Notes: generated by a model not told the origin, from the sequence alone. A stretch of DNA of 64,000 nt from Mucilaginibacter mallensis (GCF_900105165.1 NZ_LT629740.1:5518001-5582000), one strand, 5' to 3'. Numbered from the stretch's first letter, positions 15,680 through 24,350 are shown. Numbers and translations: made by a program.

Positions 15680-16912
15680 TTATTGATCTTCTTCTGTTGC
15701 GCCATTACCCGTATAGGCGCTTTTGCGCACTACAGGCATGCCCGTCATTTTAAAAAGATCATCCAAATGTAGCAAGCTTCCGTTTACCATGTTGCCAAGC
15801 AATACAATTGTTACGTCATTTTTCATATCACGTAAGAATATATGCCTGAAACCATGCCACCAGCCGGTGTGGTAAACCACTTTCTGGCCCGGCGCCTCAA
15901 ATAAGCGCCAGCCGTAGCCATAGTTAAAATGCCCGCGGATCATCGGGTTGCGATCAGTATAGGCGGAATCCTGGGTTGCAGGTTTTAGTAAATAACCGGC
16001 CCTGAGCGCGCGGTCGAACAAAAACAGATCGCCAACGGTACTATAAACACCGTAAGCGCCCAGCGGGCCATCTAAAAAGTTAGGCGCAACAGAATATTTC
16101 CAGCTGTTACGATCGTGGCCGAGCACATTGGTTGGTATTTTGTCATATACAGCTTTTGAGTAAGCTGCGGTGTTTTTCATCCCGGCAGGGTCGAATATAT
16201 TTTCCTTTACATATTGCGCGTAGCTCATGCCGCTCACTTTTTCAACAATGGAGCCCAGCACCATAAAGTTGGAGTTGTTATATAAAAAGCGTTTATCGGG
16301 CTTGTTGAATGGCGCGGGTTTGTACTGCGCAATCATATCCATAGTTTGCTGGTTGGTGATACCCTTGCGCTGGTCGCGGTGCTCGGCGCGGTATACATCA
16401 TCCACAAAATATACATAGTTCATCATTCCTGAACGGTGCGTAAGCAGCAGGCGGATAGTAACACCTTCGTATGGGAAATTAGGGAAGAAATCGCGCACAT
16501 CCTGGTTAAGCTTTAGTTTGCCGCGCTCCATTAATTGCAATATAGCCGTTGATGTTATAGTTTTTGTAACCGATGCCAGCTGAAATTTTGAATTGATATG
16601 CAGACTGTCCAAACGTGGGTAATCGGCCCAGCCAAAACTGTTTTCATAAATGATCTTGCCTTTTTTTGCCACCAAAACGTTACCGTTAAATCCGGCTACC
16701 TGGTGCAGGTGCTTCATAAAAGCATCAATTTGTTTATCGGCCTTTTTAGGGTCGTATGCTGAATATTGGGCCGGGTTAAAAGGCTTGCCCAGATCGGGTG
16801 TGGAAGAAACTTGCTTATTTTTACTTTGAGAGCAGGAGGCTAAAAGAACCAGGGAAAAAGTTATGGATAGGATGTTTTTACAGGATACAGTCATAGATAA
16901 AAAAACTTTCAC
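15680..16912 (-). CDS. Serine hydrolase lipoprotein (class C beta-lactamase fold)
   Basis: A signal peptide with lipobox (SLVLLASC) precedes a class C beta-lactamase/DD-peptidase domain. The catalytic motifs are SVTK (in ASVTKTITST), YNN (in FLYNNSNFMVLG) as the Tyr-x-Asn motif, and HTG (in VYHTGWWHG). The ATG at 16894 (MTVSCKNIL) gives a more usual signal peptide than the first start, a second ATG at 16912. It may be an esterase, peptidase or peptidoglycan-trimming enzyme; true beta-lactamase activity cannot be assumed. The mature protein is anchored to a membrane. Confidence 0.9.
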   Translation of the reverse strand: MKVFLSMTVSCKNILSITFSLVLLASCSQSKNKQVSSTPDLGKPFNPAQYSAYDPKKADKQIDAFMKHLHQVAGFNGNVLVAKKGKIIYENSFGWADYPRLDSLHINSKFQLASVTKTITSTAILQLMERGKLKLNQDVRDFFPNFPYEGVTIRLLLTHRSGMMNYVYFVDDVYRAEHRDQRKGITNQQTMDMIAQYKPAPFNKPDKRFLYNNSNFMVLGSIVEKVSGMSYAQYVKENIFDPAGMKNTAAYSKAVYDKIPTNVLGHDRNSWKYSVAPNFLDGPLGAYGVYSTVGDLFLFDRALRAGYLLKPATQDSAYTDRNPMIRGHFNYGYGWRLFEAPGQKVVYHTGWWHGFRHIFLRDMKNDVTIVLLGNMVNGSLLHLDDLFKMTGMPVVRKSAYTGNGATEEDQ

Positions 16913-17026
16913 TTTATAGGAAGCTACAAAAGTCCAAAATTATATAGTAGTGATAAACTAAAGTTTTAAACATATCCATATTATTCTGCACTATTTATAA
17001 ATTTAGTTGATTATAAGACTGTTAAA

Positions 17027-17689
17027 ATGAAAAGAGCTATTTTGGCAATATTGGTTTTTATTTCATTGGCTGCATGCGGGCAGCATAAAATTAACATTGC
17101 TTTAAAAAAGCAATTGGACAGTGTAATAGTACTCGATCAAAAATACCGGGACACCCTGTCGTTATTGATGGATCCTAAAAAGAGTGATTCAGTGGCTAAA
17201 AATCTGTCGCTTACCGCGCAACAAGCCACCGGGCATTACTGGGCACTGCAAAACAGGTTGGATTCGCTCGACCTGATATTTGTTGAAGGAGTGATCAAAA
17301 AATACGGTTATCCGGGCAAAACACTTGTTGATTCACCAGCTAATGAGGCAGCCTGGTATGTTATACAGCACACCGGCAAAATACATCAGTATATTGATGT
17401 GATTAAAAAAGCCGCTGATAATAATGAACTGCCGTTCCATTTATATGCCATGATGCTCGACCGCGACCTGATGGATGAGGGCAAAGAACAAGTTTATGGA
17501 ACACAGGCCGCCTACCGTACACTAAAAAACGGGCATACAGAGTGGTTTGTGTGGCCAATAAAGGATGCTTCAACAGTAAATGAACGCCGCAAGAAAGCCG
17601 GATTTGACCTTACGGTTGAGCAGAATGCCACAAGATTTGATATTACTTATAAGGTAGTAGAATTGAATGAGATAAAAAAAATTAAATAA
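17027..17689 (+). CDS. Lipoprotein with DUF6624-like domain
   Basis: MKRAILAILVFISLAACGQ is a lipoprotein signal. The mature part (about 200 residues) carries KKYGYPGKTLVDSPANEAAW and YVIQHTGKIHQY, then LPFHLYAMMLDRDLMDEGKEQVYGTQ, which I associate with DUF6624. The function is unknown; conserved His, Asp and Glu residues suggest a possible metal site. It is followed by the 40-bp palindrome, so is probably transcribed separately from the GNAT-MarR pair. Confidence 0.75.
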   Translation: MKRAILAILVFISLAACGQHKINIALKKQLDSVIVLDQKYRDTLSLLMDPKKSDSVAKNLSLTAQQATGHYWALQNRLDSLDLIFVEGVIKKYGYPGKTLVDSPANEAAWYVIQHTGKIHQYIDVIKKAADNNELPFHLYAMMLDRDLMDEGKEQVYGTQAAYRTLKNGHTEWFVWPIKDASTVNERRKKAGFDLTVEQNATRFDITYKVVELNEIKKIK

Positions 17690-17690
17690 A

Positions 17691-17730
17691 ATGTCCAAAT
17701 ATATGTAGTTAACTACATATATTTGGACAT
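17691..17730. repeat. Perfect 40-bp palindrome (candidate operator)
   Basis: Twenty bases starting ATGTCCAAATATATGTAGTT are followed without a spacer by their exact reverse complement. It starts just after the DUF6624-like stop (17689) and ends 12 bp before the GNAT ATG. No T tract follows, and there is no loop, so it is a better operator or cruciform than terminator. The adjacent MarR regulator is the natural candidate binder. Confidence 0.85.
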
Positions 17731-17742
17731 AAATAATTCAGT

Positions 17743-18252
17743 ATGGAAAATACACTAACCATCAAACCCATTTACAACGATTATTGCGATAAGATCATAG
17801 ACCTGATCTTATCCATCCAGCAAAAAGAATTTGGACTAACCATCACTATTAACCAGCAACTTGATCTGCTGGATGTGGAGACCAATTACCATCAGGGCGG
17901 CGGGAATTTCTGGGGCGCTTTTCTGGGCGACAAGCTGATTGGCACTATCGCATTGATCAATTGTGGGCATAATTCGGCTTGTATCCGTAAGATGTTTGTT
18001 AAAAAGGAATATCGGGGTAAGGAACTGGGCACTGCGCAACAATTGCTCAATACATTGCTGCAATATTGCAGCGAGAAGGAAATCACAGCTATATATTTAG
18101 GTACGGTTCACCAGCTAAAAGCCGCGCACCGGTTTTATGAGCGCAATAGTTTTACGCCGATAGCCGCTGCCGATCTGCCGCCTTATTTCCCCCTCATGAT
18201 TACTGACAATATGTTTTATCAATTACATTTGGATAAACAAACCGCGCTATGA
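17743..18252 (+). CDS. GNAT family N-acetyltransferase, MarR-linked
   Basis: The 169-residue GNAT has the acetyl-CoA-binding motif A in IRKMFVKKEYRGKELGTAQQLLNTLLQYC (Arg-Gly-Lys-Glu-Leu-Gly as the Q/RxxGxG/A variant) and a family-typical AAHRFYERNSFTPI near the C-terminus. It overlaps the MarR gene by 4 bp (ATGA). MarR-GNAT proteins exist as fusions in other bacteria, which supports a functional pair. The substrate is unknown, probably an amine or amino-acid derivative. Confidence 0.88.
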   Translation: MENTLTIKPIYNDYCDKIIDLILSIQQKEFGLTITINQQLDLLDVETNYHQGGGNFWGAFLGDKLIGTIALINCGHNSACIRKMFVKKEYRGKELGTAQQLLNTLLQYCSEKEITAIYLGTVHQLKAAHRFYERNSFTPIAAADLPPYFPLMITDNMFYQLHLDKQTAL

Positions 18253-18752
18253 ATGTTATCAACGAATTGGGCATACTGGCCATTGCCACCCGTTTACAGC
18301 GCCTCGCCGAGCAGATGCGCAAGGATGGCCTGCTGATCTATAAAGCTCATGGCGTAGATTTCGAACCTAAGTGGTTCCCGGTAATTTATACGCTGCATGT
18401 TAAGCCAATTTTGAGCGTGGTTGAGTTGTCTGCCGAGATCGGGTACTCGCATCCTTCCACCATAACCCTATTAAAGGAGCTGGAAAAACAAAAACTGATA
18501 AAATCAGGAAAGGATAAAACCGACGAGCGCAAGCGCCTGGTGCAGTTGACTGAAAAAGGGCAGGCGCTCATAACCCAGATGAAGCCTGTTTGGCAAGTAA
18601 TGATAGCCGCCTCAACACAATTAACTGAAACCAAAAACAACCTGATGAAGGCCTTGGAAGAGGTGGAACAACAAATGGAGCTGCAAAGCTTTTACCAACG
18701 CGCCAAGGTTATTATGGCTGCTAATGAATTGAAAGGCGAGGGGAACTTTTGA
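18249..18752 (+). CDS. MarR family transcriptional regulator
   Basis: The 167-residue protein has the winged helix in SVVELSAEIGYSHPSTITLLKELEKQKLI and the wing SGKDKTDERKRLVQLTEKGQALI (DxRxR/K pattern). MarR dimers bind palindromes and often respond to small ligands. It is translationally coupled to the GNAT; the perfect palindrome upstream of the pair is a likely autoregulatory site (inference). Confidence 0.93.
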   Translation: MNVINELGILAIATRLQRLAEQMRKDGLLIYKAHGVDFEPKWFPVIYTLHVKPILSVVELSAEIGYSHPSTITLLKELEKQKLIKSGKDKTDERKRLVQLTEKGQALITQMKPVWQVMIAASTQLTETKNNLMKALEEVEQQMELQSFYQRAKVIMAANELKGEGNF

Positions 18753-18816
18753 AAATCATACTATTCATCTTCCCTTTTACTTTAAATAAAATTGTATAAC
18801 TAAAAACTTGAGTTAA

Positions 18817-19050
18817 TTAGGAAACCTTTAACTCCACCATCTTTATCTTCGGGTCAGTATCATCAGGAAACATAGCCTTAGCCGCCGTTTTGCAATCTTT
18901 TATACCCTCTTTCAGCTCCCCATCCTGGAATGATTTTCCGCTGAACAGCAGCATTTCCTGGCCGGTATGTTCCAGCTTATCAAGTGTTGTGCCGTTCCAT
19001 AAATAGGGGTTGTCGGCAGGTGAGATGTATATGATGTTGTATTTTGGCAT
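18817..19050 (-). CDS. Hypothetical small protein (77 aa)
   Basis: MPKYNIIYISPADNPYLWNG is followed by a charged C-terminal half ending KIKMVELKVS; there is no signal peptide, membrane segment or motif I recognise. The composition, ATG and codon use look real. It is divergent from fumC, with its ATG at 19050, close to the fumC promoter region. Confidence 0.6.
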   Translation of the reverse strand: MPKYNIIYISPADNPYLWNGTTLDKLEHTGQEMLLFSGKSFQDGELKEGIKDCKTAAKAMFPDDTDPKIKMVELKVS

Positions 19051-19146
19051 GGGAGGCGAATTATATCAGTACAACACCATTATGCCGGTTATGGTTTTGT
19101 AGTAAAAAGATTACCCTGCACCGTTTACATCCACCATATAAAACCC

Positions 19147-19154
19147 TAACTTTG
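19147..19154 (+). promoter_or_regulatory. TAnnTTTG -7 element for fumC
   Basis: TAACTTTG lies 21 bp before the fumC ATG at 19176, which supports that start over the longer open frame reaching back to 19044. Confidence 0.55.
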
Positions 19155-19175
19155 CCCTGCAAAATTTTAACACCG

Positions 19176-20573
19176 ATGAGTTTTAGAACAGAACATGATA
19201 CCATGGGCGAGGTACAGGTACCTGCCGAAAAATACTGGGGAGCACAAACCGAAAGATCACGCAATAACTTTAAAATTGGTCCGGAAGCATCAATGCCAAA
19301 GGAAATTATTGCCGCTTTTGCTTACTTAAAAAAAGCTGCCGCCTATACCAATACTGATTTAGGCGTACTGCCTGCCGAAAAACGCGACCTGATAGCACAG
19401 GTTTGTGATGAGATATTAACAGGCAGCTTAGCTGCTGAGTTTCCGCTGGTAATTTGGCAAACAGGCTCGGGCACACAATCAAACATGAACGTGAACGAGG
19501 TGATTGCGAACCGCTCACATGTTTTACAAGGCAATAAACTGGGCGAGGGAACAACCTTTATCCATGCCAATGATGATGTAAACAAATCGCAATCATCAAA
19601 CGATACCTACCCAACCGCCATGCACATCGCCGCCTATAAAATGGTGACCGAAATAACTATCCCCGGTGTTGAAAAACTGCGCGATACGCTGAAAGCAAAA
19701 TCAGAAGCGTTTAAATCAGTTGTTAAAATTGGCCGTACCCACCTGATGGATGCTACGCCATTAACATTGGGCCAGGAATTTTCAGGCTATGTATCACAAC
19801 TGGATCATGGCTTAAAAGCATTAAGAAACACACTGGATCACCTTGGCGAACTGGCATTAGGTGGTACTGCAGTTGGTACCGGCATCAACACCCCAAAAGG
19901 TTATGATGTTAAGGTAGCCGAATATATTGCCAAATTTACCAATCTGCCATTCCGCACCGCTGAAAATAAATTTGAGGCTTTGGCTGCGCACGATGCTATT
20001 GTTGAAACACATGGCGCGTTAAAGCAGATCGCTGTTTCGTTAATGAAAATTGCTAACGATATCAGGATGCTGGCCTCCGGTCCGCGTTCAGGTATTGGCG
20101 AGATCCATATACCGGATAATGAGCCGGGATCATCAATTATGCCGGGCAAGGTTAACCCAACCCAAAATGAGGCGGTTACTATGGTTGCCGCGCAGGTTAT
20201 GGGTAACGATGTTACAATATCTATCGCAGGCTCGAACGGCCATTACGAATTGAACGTGTTTAAGCCTGTTATGGCTGCTAACTTTTTACAATCAGCAAGG
20301 TTAATTGGCGATGCCTGCGTATCATTTACCGATCATTGCGCAAAAGGTATTGAACCAAATTACGACGGGATTAAAAAGCACCTGGAAAACTCATTAATGC
20401 TGGTAACAGCTTTAAATCCACATATAGGTTACGAGAACGCCGCTAAAATTGCCAAAAAAGCGCTAAAGGAAAACAAATCCCTGCGCGAAGCGGCAATGGA
20501 CCTGGGTTTATTAACCAGCGAGCAGTTCGACCAGTGGGTTAGGCCTGAGGATATGATAGGAAGCTTAAAATAA
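19176..20573 (+). CDS. fumC: Fumarate hydratase, class II
   Basis: FumC interconverts fumarate and L-malate in the TCA cycle without an iron-sulfur cluster. The start MSFRTEHDTMGEVQVPAEKYWGAQTERS at 19176 matches family N-termini, giving 465 residues. The superfamily signature GSSIMPGKVNP is intact, as are TGSGTQSNMNVNEV and GRTHLMDATP. It is followed by a terminator and appears monocistronic. Confidence 0.97.
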   Translation: MSFRTEHDTMGEVQVPAEKYWGAQTERSRNNFKIGPEASMPKEIIAAFAYLKKAAAYTNTDLGVLPAEKRDLIAQVCDEILTGSLAAEFPLVIWQTGSGTQSNMNVNEVIANRSHVLQGNKLGEGTTFIHANDDVNKSQSSNDTYPTAMHIAAYKMVTEITIPGVEKLRDTLKAKSEAFKSVVKIGRTHLMDATPLTLGQEFSGYVSQLDHGLKALRNTLDHLGELALGGTAVGTGINTPKGYDVKVAEYIAKFTNLPFRTAENKFEALAAHDAIVETHGALKQIAVSLMKIANDIRMLASGPRSGIGEIHIPDNEPGSSIMPGKVNPTQNEAVTMVAAQVMGNDVTISIAGSNGHYELNVFKPVMAANFLQSARLIGDACVSFTDHCAKGIEPNYDGIKKHLENSLMLVTALNPHIGYENAAKIAKKALKENKSLREAAMDLGLLTSEQFDQWVRPEDMIGSLK

Positions 20574-20613
20574 AGCCCCCCAGCCCCTGAAGGGGGAGCA
20601 ATAGAAGCTAAGT

Positions 20614-20638
20614 CCCTCTCTCCGGAGAGGGCATTTTT
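20614..20638 (+). terminator. Intrinsic terminator after fumC
   Basis: CCCTCTC and GAGAGGG pair around a TCCG loop and are followed by CATTTTT. A second GC-rich stretch (CCCCCCAGCCCC...GGGGG, 20576-20597) sits before it. Confidence 0.75.
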
Positions 20639-20647
20639 AACGACCAC

Positions 20648-21172
20648 ATGCAAATACCTTTCAGCTTTCGCCTCTCAGCTTTTACCTTTTTAACGGCTTT
20701 TGTCTTTATAATGGTATGCAGTTCCTGCTGGATGAACCCGAATACGCAAACTCCGGGGCAAAGTTATTTGCAGGGCGAGTGGCAGCAGGATTCGGTACCG
20801 GGGCAAAAACAATTGCTTACTTATTCGCTATATCATTTCAGGTTTACCTGCGACTCGTTTTTTGTGTCGATAAAATCGTTCAGCAAAGTAAATTATGGCG
20901 CTGATAGCTGCATGAAAGGTGGCCACTGGACTGAATATACCCGTGGCCATTACGAGCAGCGGAACGATACCCTGTTTTTAAAGGGCCAGTTCTGTAATCT
21001 CGATTATACCATAAAGGAAGATCCTGGCTGTTTCAGGATTGGGGTTTATGAAGAGTTTTTTAAGGTAACCAAGAAAACAGATTCGCTGGTACAGCTTTCA
21101 AGTACAACGGGCGTTATACCCATCGACGCTAGATTAATAAAAAGAAATACCTGTCATATAAAACCACTTTAA
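20648..21172 (+). CDS. Hypothetical lipoprotein (174 aa)
   Basis: The N-terminus (LSAFTFLTAFVFIMVCSSC) is a lipoprotein signal with Cys at about residue 27. The mature region resembles the fumarate-hydratase-adjacent small lipoproteins seen in Sphingobacteriaceae: YLQGEWQQDSVPG, then alternating beta-type strands and several Cys residues (CDSFF, ADSCMKGG, GQFCNLDY, PGCFRIG). A lipocalin-like beta barrel is possible but not demonstrated. It ends 3 bp before the S1/P1 nuclease ATG. Confidence 0.75.
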   Translation: MQIPFSFRLSAFTFLTAFVFIMVCSSCWMNPNTQTPGQSYLQGEWQQDSVPGQKQLLTYSLYHFRFTCDSFFVSIKSFSKVNYGADSCMKGGHWTEYTRGHYEQRNDTLFLKGQFCNLDYTIKEDPGCFRIGVYEEFFKVTKKTDSLVQLSSTTGVIPIDARLIKRNTCHIKPL

Positions 21173-21175
21173 AAT

Positions 21176-21970
21176 ATGAAAAACGCTTTTTTAAAAAAAC
21201 TGATATTGGGTATTGTTATCCTTTATGCGCCGGTACAGGCAATGGCATGGGGAACAACCGGTCACCGAATTTGCGGGCAGATTGCCGAAAGTTATTTAAC
21301 GCCAAAAGCGCGCGAAGCTGTTCATGCCATATTGGGTCATGAGTCAATAGCGATAGCCAGCAACTGGGCCGATTTTATAAAATCCGATCCATCATACAGC
21401 TATTTATCATCATGGCACTATATCGACCTTAATAAAGCTTATACTTACCCTGAGCTGGTTGATTTTTTAAACCAGGACACTAATGTTGATGCTTACACCA
21501 AGCTTAACTTTTTAATAGGCGAGCTAAAAAAGAAAGATATTTCAAAACCGAACAGGTTACTTTATTTACACATGCTGATCCACATTATTGAGGATGTGCA
21601 CCAGCCCATGCACGTGGCCCACGCCGACGACAAAGGAGGGAATGATTTTAAAGTAACCTGGTTTAATAACCCAACCAACCTGCACTCGGTTTGGGATTCG
21701 CAGCTGATCGATTTTCAGCAACTAAGCTATACCGAATATGCTACGGCTATTAACCACACCAACCCTGCCGAGGTTACTGAATGGCAAAGCGCCCCCATCA
21801 GCAAGTGGTTGTTTGAATCGAACCAGATCGCAGAGATACTTTATACCGATATTAAGCCCGAAGATAACCTGAGCTACAAATACAATTTCTCACACATCGA
21901 TACCCTTAACCGCCAGCTGCTTAAAGCGGGTGTAAGGTTAGCGGGAATTTTAAATCAGATTTTTGGATAA
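21176..21970 (+). CDS. S1/P1-type nuclease
   Basis: The protein (264 aa) has a signal peptide that should be cut before Trp (QAMA|WGTTGHRICGQIAE), which creates the N-terminal Trp zinc ligand typical of S1/P1 nucleases. Other ligand segments are present: SNWADFIKSDP, SSWHYIDL, LHMLIHIIEDVHQPMHVAHADDKGGNDF and NLHSVWDSQLID. It is a periplasmic or secreted trinuclear-zinc nuclease acting on single-stranded nucleic acids. It may share a transcript with the lipoprotein upstream. Confidence 0.94.
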   Translation: MKNAFLKKLILGIVILYAPVQAMAWGTTGHRICGQIAESYLTPKAREAVHAILGHESIAIASNWADFIKSDPSYSYLSSWHYIDLNKAYTYPELVDFLNQDTNVDAYTKLNFLIGELKKKDISKPNRLLYLHMLIHIIEDVHQPMHVAHADDKGGNDFKVTWFNNPTNLHSVWDSQLIDFQQLSYTEYATAINHTNPAEVTEWQSAPISKWLFESNQIAEILYTDIKPEDNLSYKYNFSHIDTLNRQLLKAGVRLAGILNQIFG

Positions 21971-21990
21971 TATTGGTTAAGTAGTTTATT

Positions 21991-22075
21991 GGGTTGATTA
22001 GGAGAGTGGTTATATCTGCTACTTAATCAATCCAATAACCACTCTCCTAATCAACTACTCACTCAATCAACCCAA
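21991..22075. repeat. Family D hairpin between nuclease and phosphatase genes
   Basis: TTGATTAGGAGAGTGGTTA (21994-22012) is repeated as an exact reverse complement at 22036-22054, followed by further CAATCAACCCAA. The arms are built from short GATTnGG/GAGTGG words. Confidence 0.88.
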
Positions 22076-22078
22076 ATA

Positions 22079-22516
22079 ATGAAAATCCTAATGGTATGCC
22101 TGGGCAATATATGCCGTTCGCCGCTGGCGGAGGGGATCATGCAGCATATGGCTGATGAGCAGGACCTCGACTGGCAAATAGATTCGGCAGGTACGGGCGG
22201 CTGGCATGTGGGCGAAGGCCCCGATAAACGGTCAACGCGTACTGCACATGGTCGCGGGATTGATATCAGCAAGCAGGTTTGTCGTCAGTTCAGCAAAGCT
22301 GATTTTGAAGAGTTCGACCACATTTTTGTGATGGACAAAATGAACCTAAGCGATGTGCTCGCCATGGCACCAAATGAAGAGGCCGCTAAAAAGGTAAAAC
22401 TATTGCTGGGCGATAAGGAAGTGCCTGATCCTTACTATGACAACAATCAGTTTGAGCCGGTTTTTGACCTGATAGAACACGGCTGCAAAGCAATTATTAA
22501 CCGCGCGACTTCCTGA
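22079..22516 (+). CDS. Low-molecular-weight protein-tyrosine phosphatase
   Basis: Residues 7-14, CLGNICRS, are the phosphate loop (C7 nucleophile, R13), and VPDPYYD supplies the general-acid Asp at about residue 121. Length (145) is usual. Bacterial LMW-PTPs act on tyrosine kinases of polysaccharide synthesis or on arsenate; no such genes are nearby. The last 20 bases converge with and overlap the GNAT gene on the other strand. Confidence 0.95.
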   Translation: MKILMVCLGNICRSPLAEGIMQHMADEQDLDWQIDSAGTGGWHVGEGPDKRSTRTAHGRGIDISKQVCRQFSKADFEEFDHIFVMDKMNLSDVLAMAPNEEAAKKVKLLLGDKEVPDPYYDNNQFEPVFDLIEHGCKAIINRATS

Positions 22517-22997
22517 AAAAAGCCAGCTCTTCCTCATTTCGCATCACATTATCTGTTCTAACCAGTCCGGCTTTTTCAAGCACCCGTTGTGAGGCGATAT
22601 TCTCAAGTGTAGTAACTGCTACAACTTCGTTAACATCAGCATCTGTAAAGGCATACTCAATCAATGCTTCAGCCATCTCTGTAGCAATACCCTGGCCCCA
22701 GTATTTACGTTCCATACTATAACCCAGCTCAATTTTATCCGGTTCATCAAAAAGGCGCAGCAGGCAGCTGCCTATAAATACACCGTTCGCTTTGTTGAAC
22801 ATACCCCAGATGCCTAGTTTTTTATTTGTTTGATAGTTCACGGTAGCGATAAGGAAGATCTTTATACGCTCATCAGTGGTACGTTTTGGAATATGGCGGC
22901 ATACTTCTTCATCAGTAAAATGATTTAGGTAGATGTCCTGTTCGTCGGGTAAAAATTCGCGGATGATAAGGCGGGGTGTTTCGAGGATGGTGTGCAT
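22497..22997 (-). CDS. GNAT family N-acetyltransferase (RimJ/RimL type), paralogue 1
   Basis: The protein begins MHTILETPRLIIREFLPDEQ, typical of RimJ/RimL-like acetyltransferases; the in-frame GTG/ATG 13 codons upstream (23036) is less likely. The acetyl-CoA motif is KYWGQGIATEMAEALIEYAF and the C-terminal IASQRVLEKAGLVR is standard. It is clearly paralogous to the protein at 23727-24245. The target may be an amino group of a protein or antibiotic. It overlaps the phosphatase gene tail by 20 bp. Confidence 0.88.
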   Translation of the reverse strand: MHTILETPRLIIREFLPDEQDIYLNHFTDEEVCRHIPKRTTDERIKIFLIATVNYQTNKKLGIWGMFNKANGVFIGSCLLRLFDEPDKIELGYSMERKYWGQGIATEMAEALIEYAFTDADVNEVVAVTTLENIASQRVLEKAGLVRTDNVMRNEEELAFFRKSRG

Positions 22998-23133
22998 GCT
23001 CAAAAATAGTGAAATAATTTTCTCTCCCAGCGTCATTGCGAGGAACGAAGCAATCCCCGACTATACAGGGCGGTTATGCATACTGGATTACTTATAGCAT
23101 GGTATCGCTTTTCGCTAAGAAGTCACTTTTTGT

Positions 23134-23518
23134 CTTGATACAAAAAGTAACCAAAAAATCAAGTCAGTAGATTAGGCTTCTTTGACGCACAAGGCCATTC
23201 CCTGCAAATCATACAAAACCAGGGCTGCTATATTTTTACCCGGCTGTCGCTACGCACCTGGCCTTTGCGCTTCTGTAAAAATCTGCTATGCCCTGCCACT
23301 ACACAAGGCCACCATCGTTTTGCCTGATTTCACCCGAAGCTGTTCTACTGACGGGGAGAAAGAAAAAGAAGTCTCACCCAACACTCTCCAAAGGAGAGGG
23401 CTTAATTGAACCGTAATTAAAAGCGGGCAAAGGCTCGACAAAAAGCGCGGGCCTGGGTGTTTTGCCTGTGGGGGGAAGGATCTTTTTGTCTTGATCTTTT
23501 GGTTACTTTTTGATCAAG
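23134..23518. repeat. Long inverted repeat field in the 0.7-kb gap (family F)
   Basis: CTTGATACAAAAAGTAACC... (23134-23163) faces CTTGATCTTTTGGTTACTTTTTGATCAAG (23490-23518, given here as position only for the longer part), with GC-rich filler between. The gap 22998-23726 also holds half of a family B repeat (23031-23060), a CTCTCC/GGAGAG hairpin at about 23385 and the element at 23579. Open frames here (for example 23182-23409) look like repeat filler, not genes. Confidence 0.65.
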
Positions 23519-23578
23519 CCAAACGGCGAAGCCCTCTTGAGTGCCTTGAAAAAGCAAACAAATACGAAAAAAGTAACT

Positions 23579-23693
23579 AGTGTCGTGTCAATCATAAAAT
23601 GTCGCTAGTCATGAGCCTAAAGTCTTGAGTCAAAATTCAAAAAGAACGAAATATGGCTTTAGACTTACGACTAAAGACTGTTGACATGACACT
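23579..23693. repeat. 115-bp inverted repeat with AGTCTAAAGTC-type arms (family L)
   Basis: Outer arms AGTGTCGTGTCAA (23579-23591) and TTGACATGACACT (23681-23693) match at 12 of 13. Inside are CCTAAAGTCTTGAGTC and CGACTAAAGACTG, the same kind of words as in the arms around the S23 gene at 6963. There is no open frame inside. Confidence 0.7.
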
Positions 23694-23726
23694 AGGGCTC
23701 CGCGCCCATGAGCGGCTTCACGCGAC

Positions 23727-24245
23727 TCAATAGATAATAACGTTTTGTGCTAAAATTCTAAAAAACGGCAGCTCCTGTTTATGCCAGAATACATTGCCAT
23801 CGCGTTTCAACCCGGCTTTTAACAGCACATTTTGCGAAGCGAGATTTTCAGGATTGGTGCAGGCACATATTTCCTTTAGGCCTTTATCATTAAAGCCGTA
23901 ATATATCAGCGATTTTACCAGCTCGGTAGCCAGGCCCCTGCCCCAGTATTTTGCACGGAATACATAACCTGTTTCAATTTGTATATGGTCAGTTTCGTTT
24001 TGCATCAGGATACAAACGCCTATAAAATCGCCATCTTCGGGATTAAATACGCCCCATCTGCCCAGGCCGGTGCCATTTTTATAGTTTTCTATAGTGCCTT
24101 TGAATTTTTCACGGGTTTCTTCCTCGGTACGATTGGAAAGATGGAGCGTTACCTGCTCATCGCGGTAGAGATCAACTAATAATTCTTCTTCATCAGGTAA
24201 AAACTCACGTACAAGTATGCGGGGTGTTTGGAGGATGGTGGTCAT
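23727..24245 (-). CDS. GNAT family N-acetyltransferase (RimJ/RimL type), paralogue 2
   Basis: MTTILQTPRILVREFLPDEEE starts at the ATG at 24245; the longer frame would need a TTG. Motif A is KYWGRGLATELVKSLIYYGF and the tail ENLASQNVLLKAGLKRDGNVF aligns with paralogue 1 over the whole length. Tandem, same-strand paralogues separated by 0.7 kb of repeats suggest an old duplication later filled by repeat insertion. Substrate unknown. Confidence 0.88.
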   Translation of the reverse strand: MTTILQTPRILVREFLPDEEELLVDLYRDEQVTLHLSNRTEEETREKFKGTIENYKNGTGLGRWGVFNPEDGDFIGVCILMQNETDHIQIETGYVFRAKYWGRGLATELVKSLIYYGFNDKGLKEICACTNPENLASQNVLLKAGLKRDGNVFWHKQELPFFRILAQNVIIY

Positions 24246-24350
24246 GGTATTCAAAATTAAAGGTTAATTGTCATTCTGAGGAACGAAGAATCTATTAAAC
24301 AAGCTTTTTTACATAGGAAAGATCTTTTGCGAAGACAAAGGTGCGCGGGG

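Noticed and set aside
15680..16912. True class C beta-lactamase (antibiotic resistance)
   Set aside because: Only the general SxxK, YxN and HTG pattern is seen; most such lipoproteins in Bacteroidota are esterases or peptidases.
19044..19175. Extended N-terminus of FumC
   Set aside because: It would put 44 unrelated residues before the conserved start and run through the TAACTTTG promoter and the divergent gene start.
23182..23409. 75-residue open frame in the 0.7-kb gap
   Set aside because: It lies entirely within repeat-rich sequence between long inverted arms, has odd composition (many Pro, Cys, His) and no ribosome-binding context; it is likely repeat filler.
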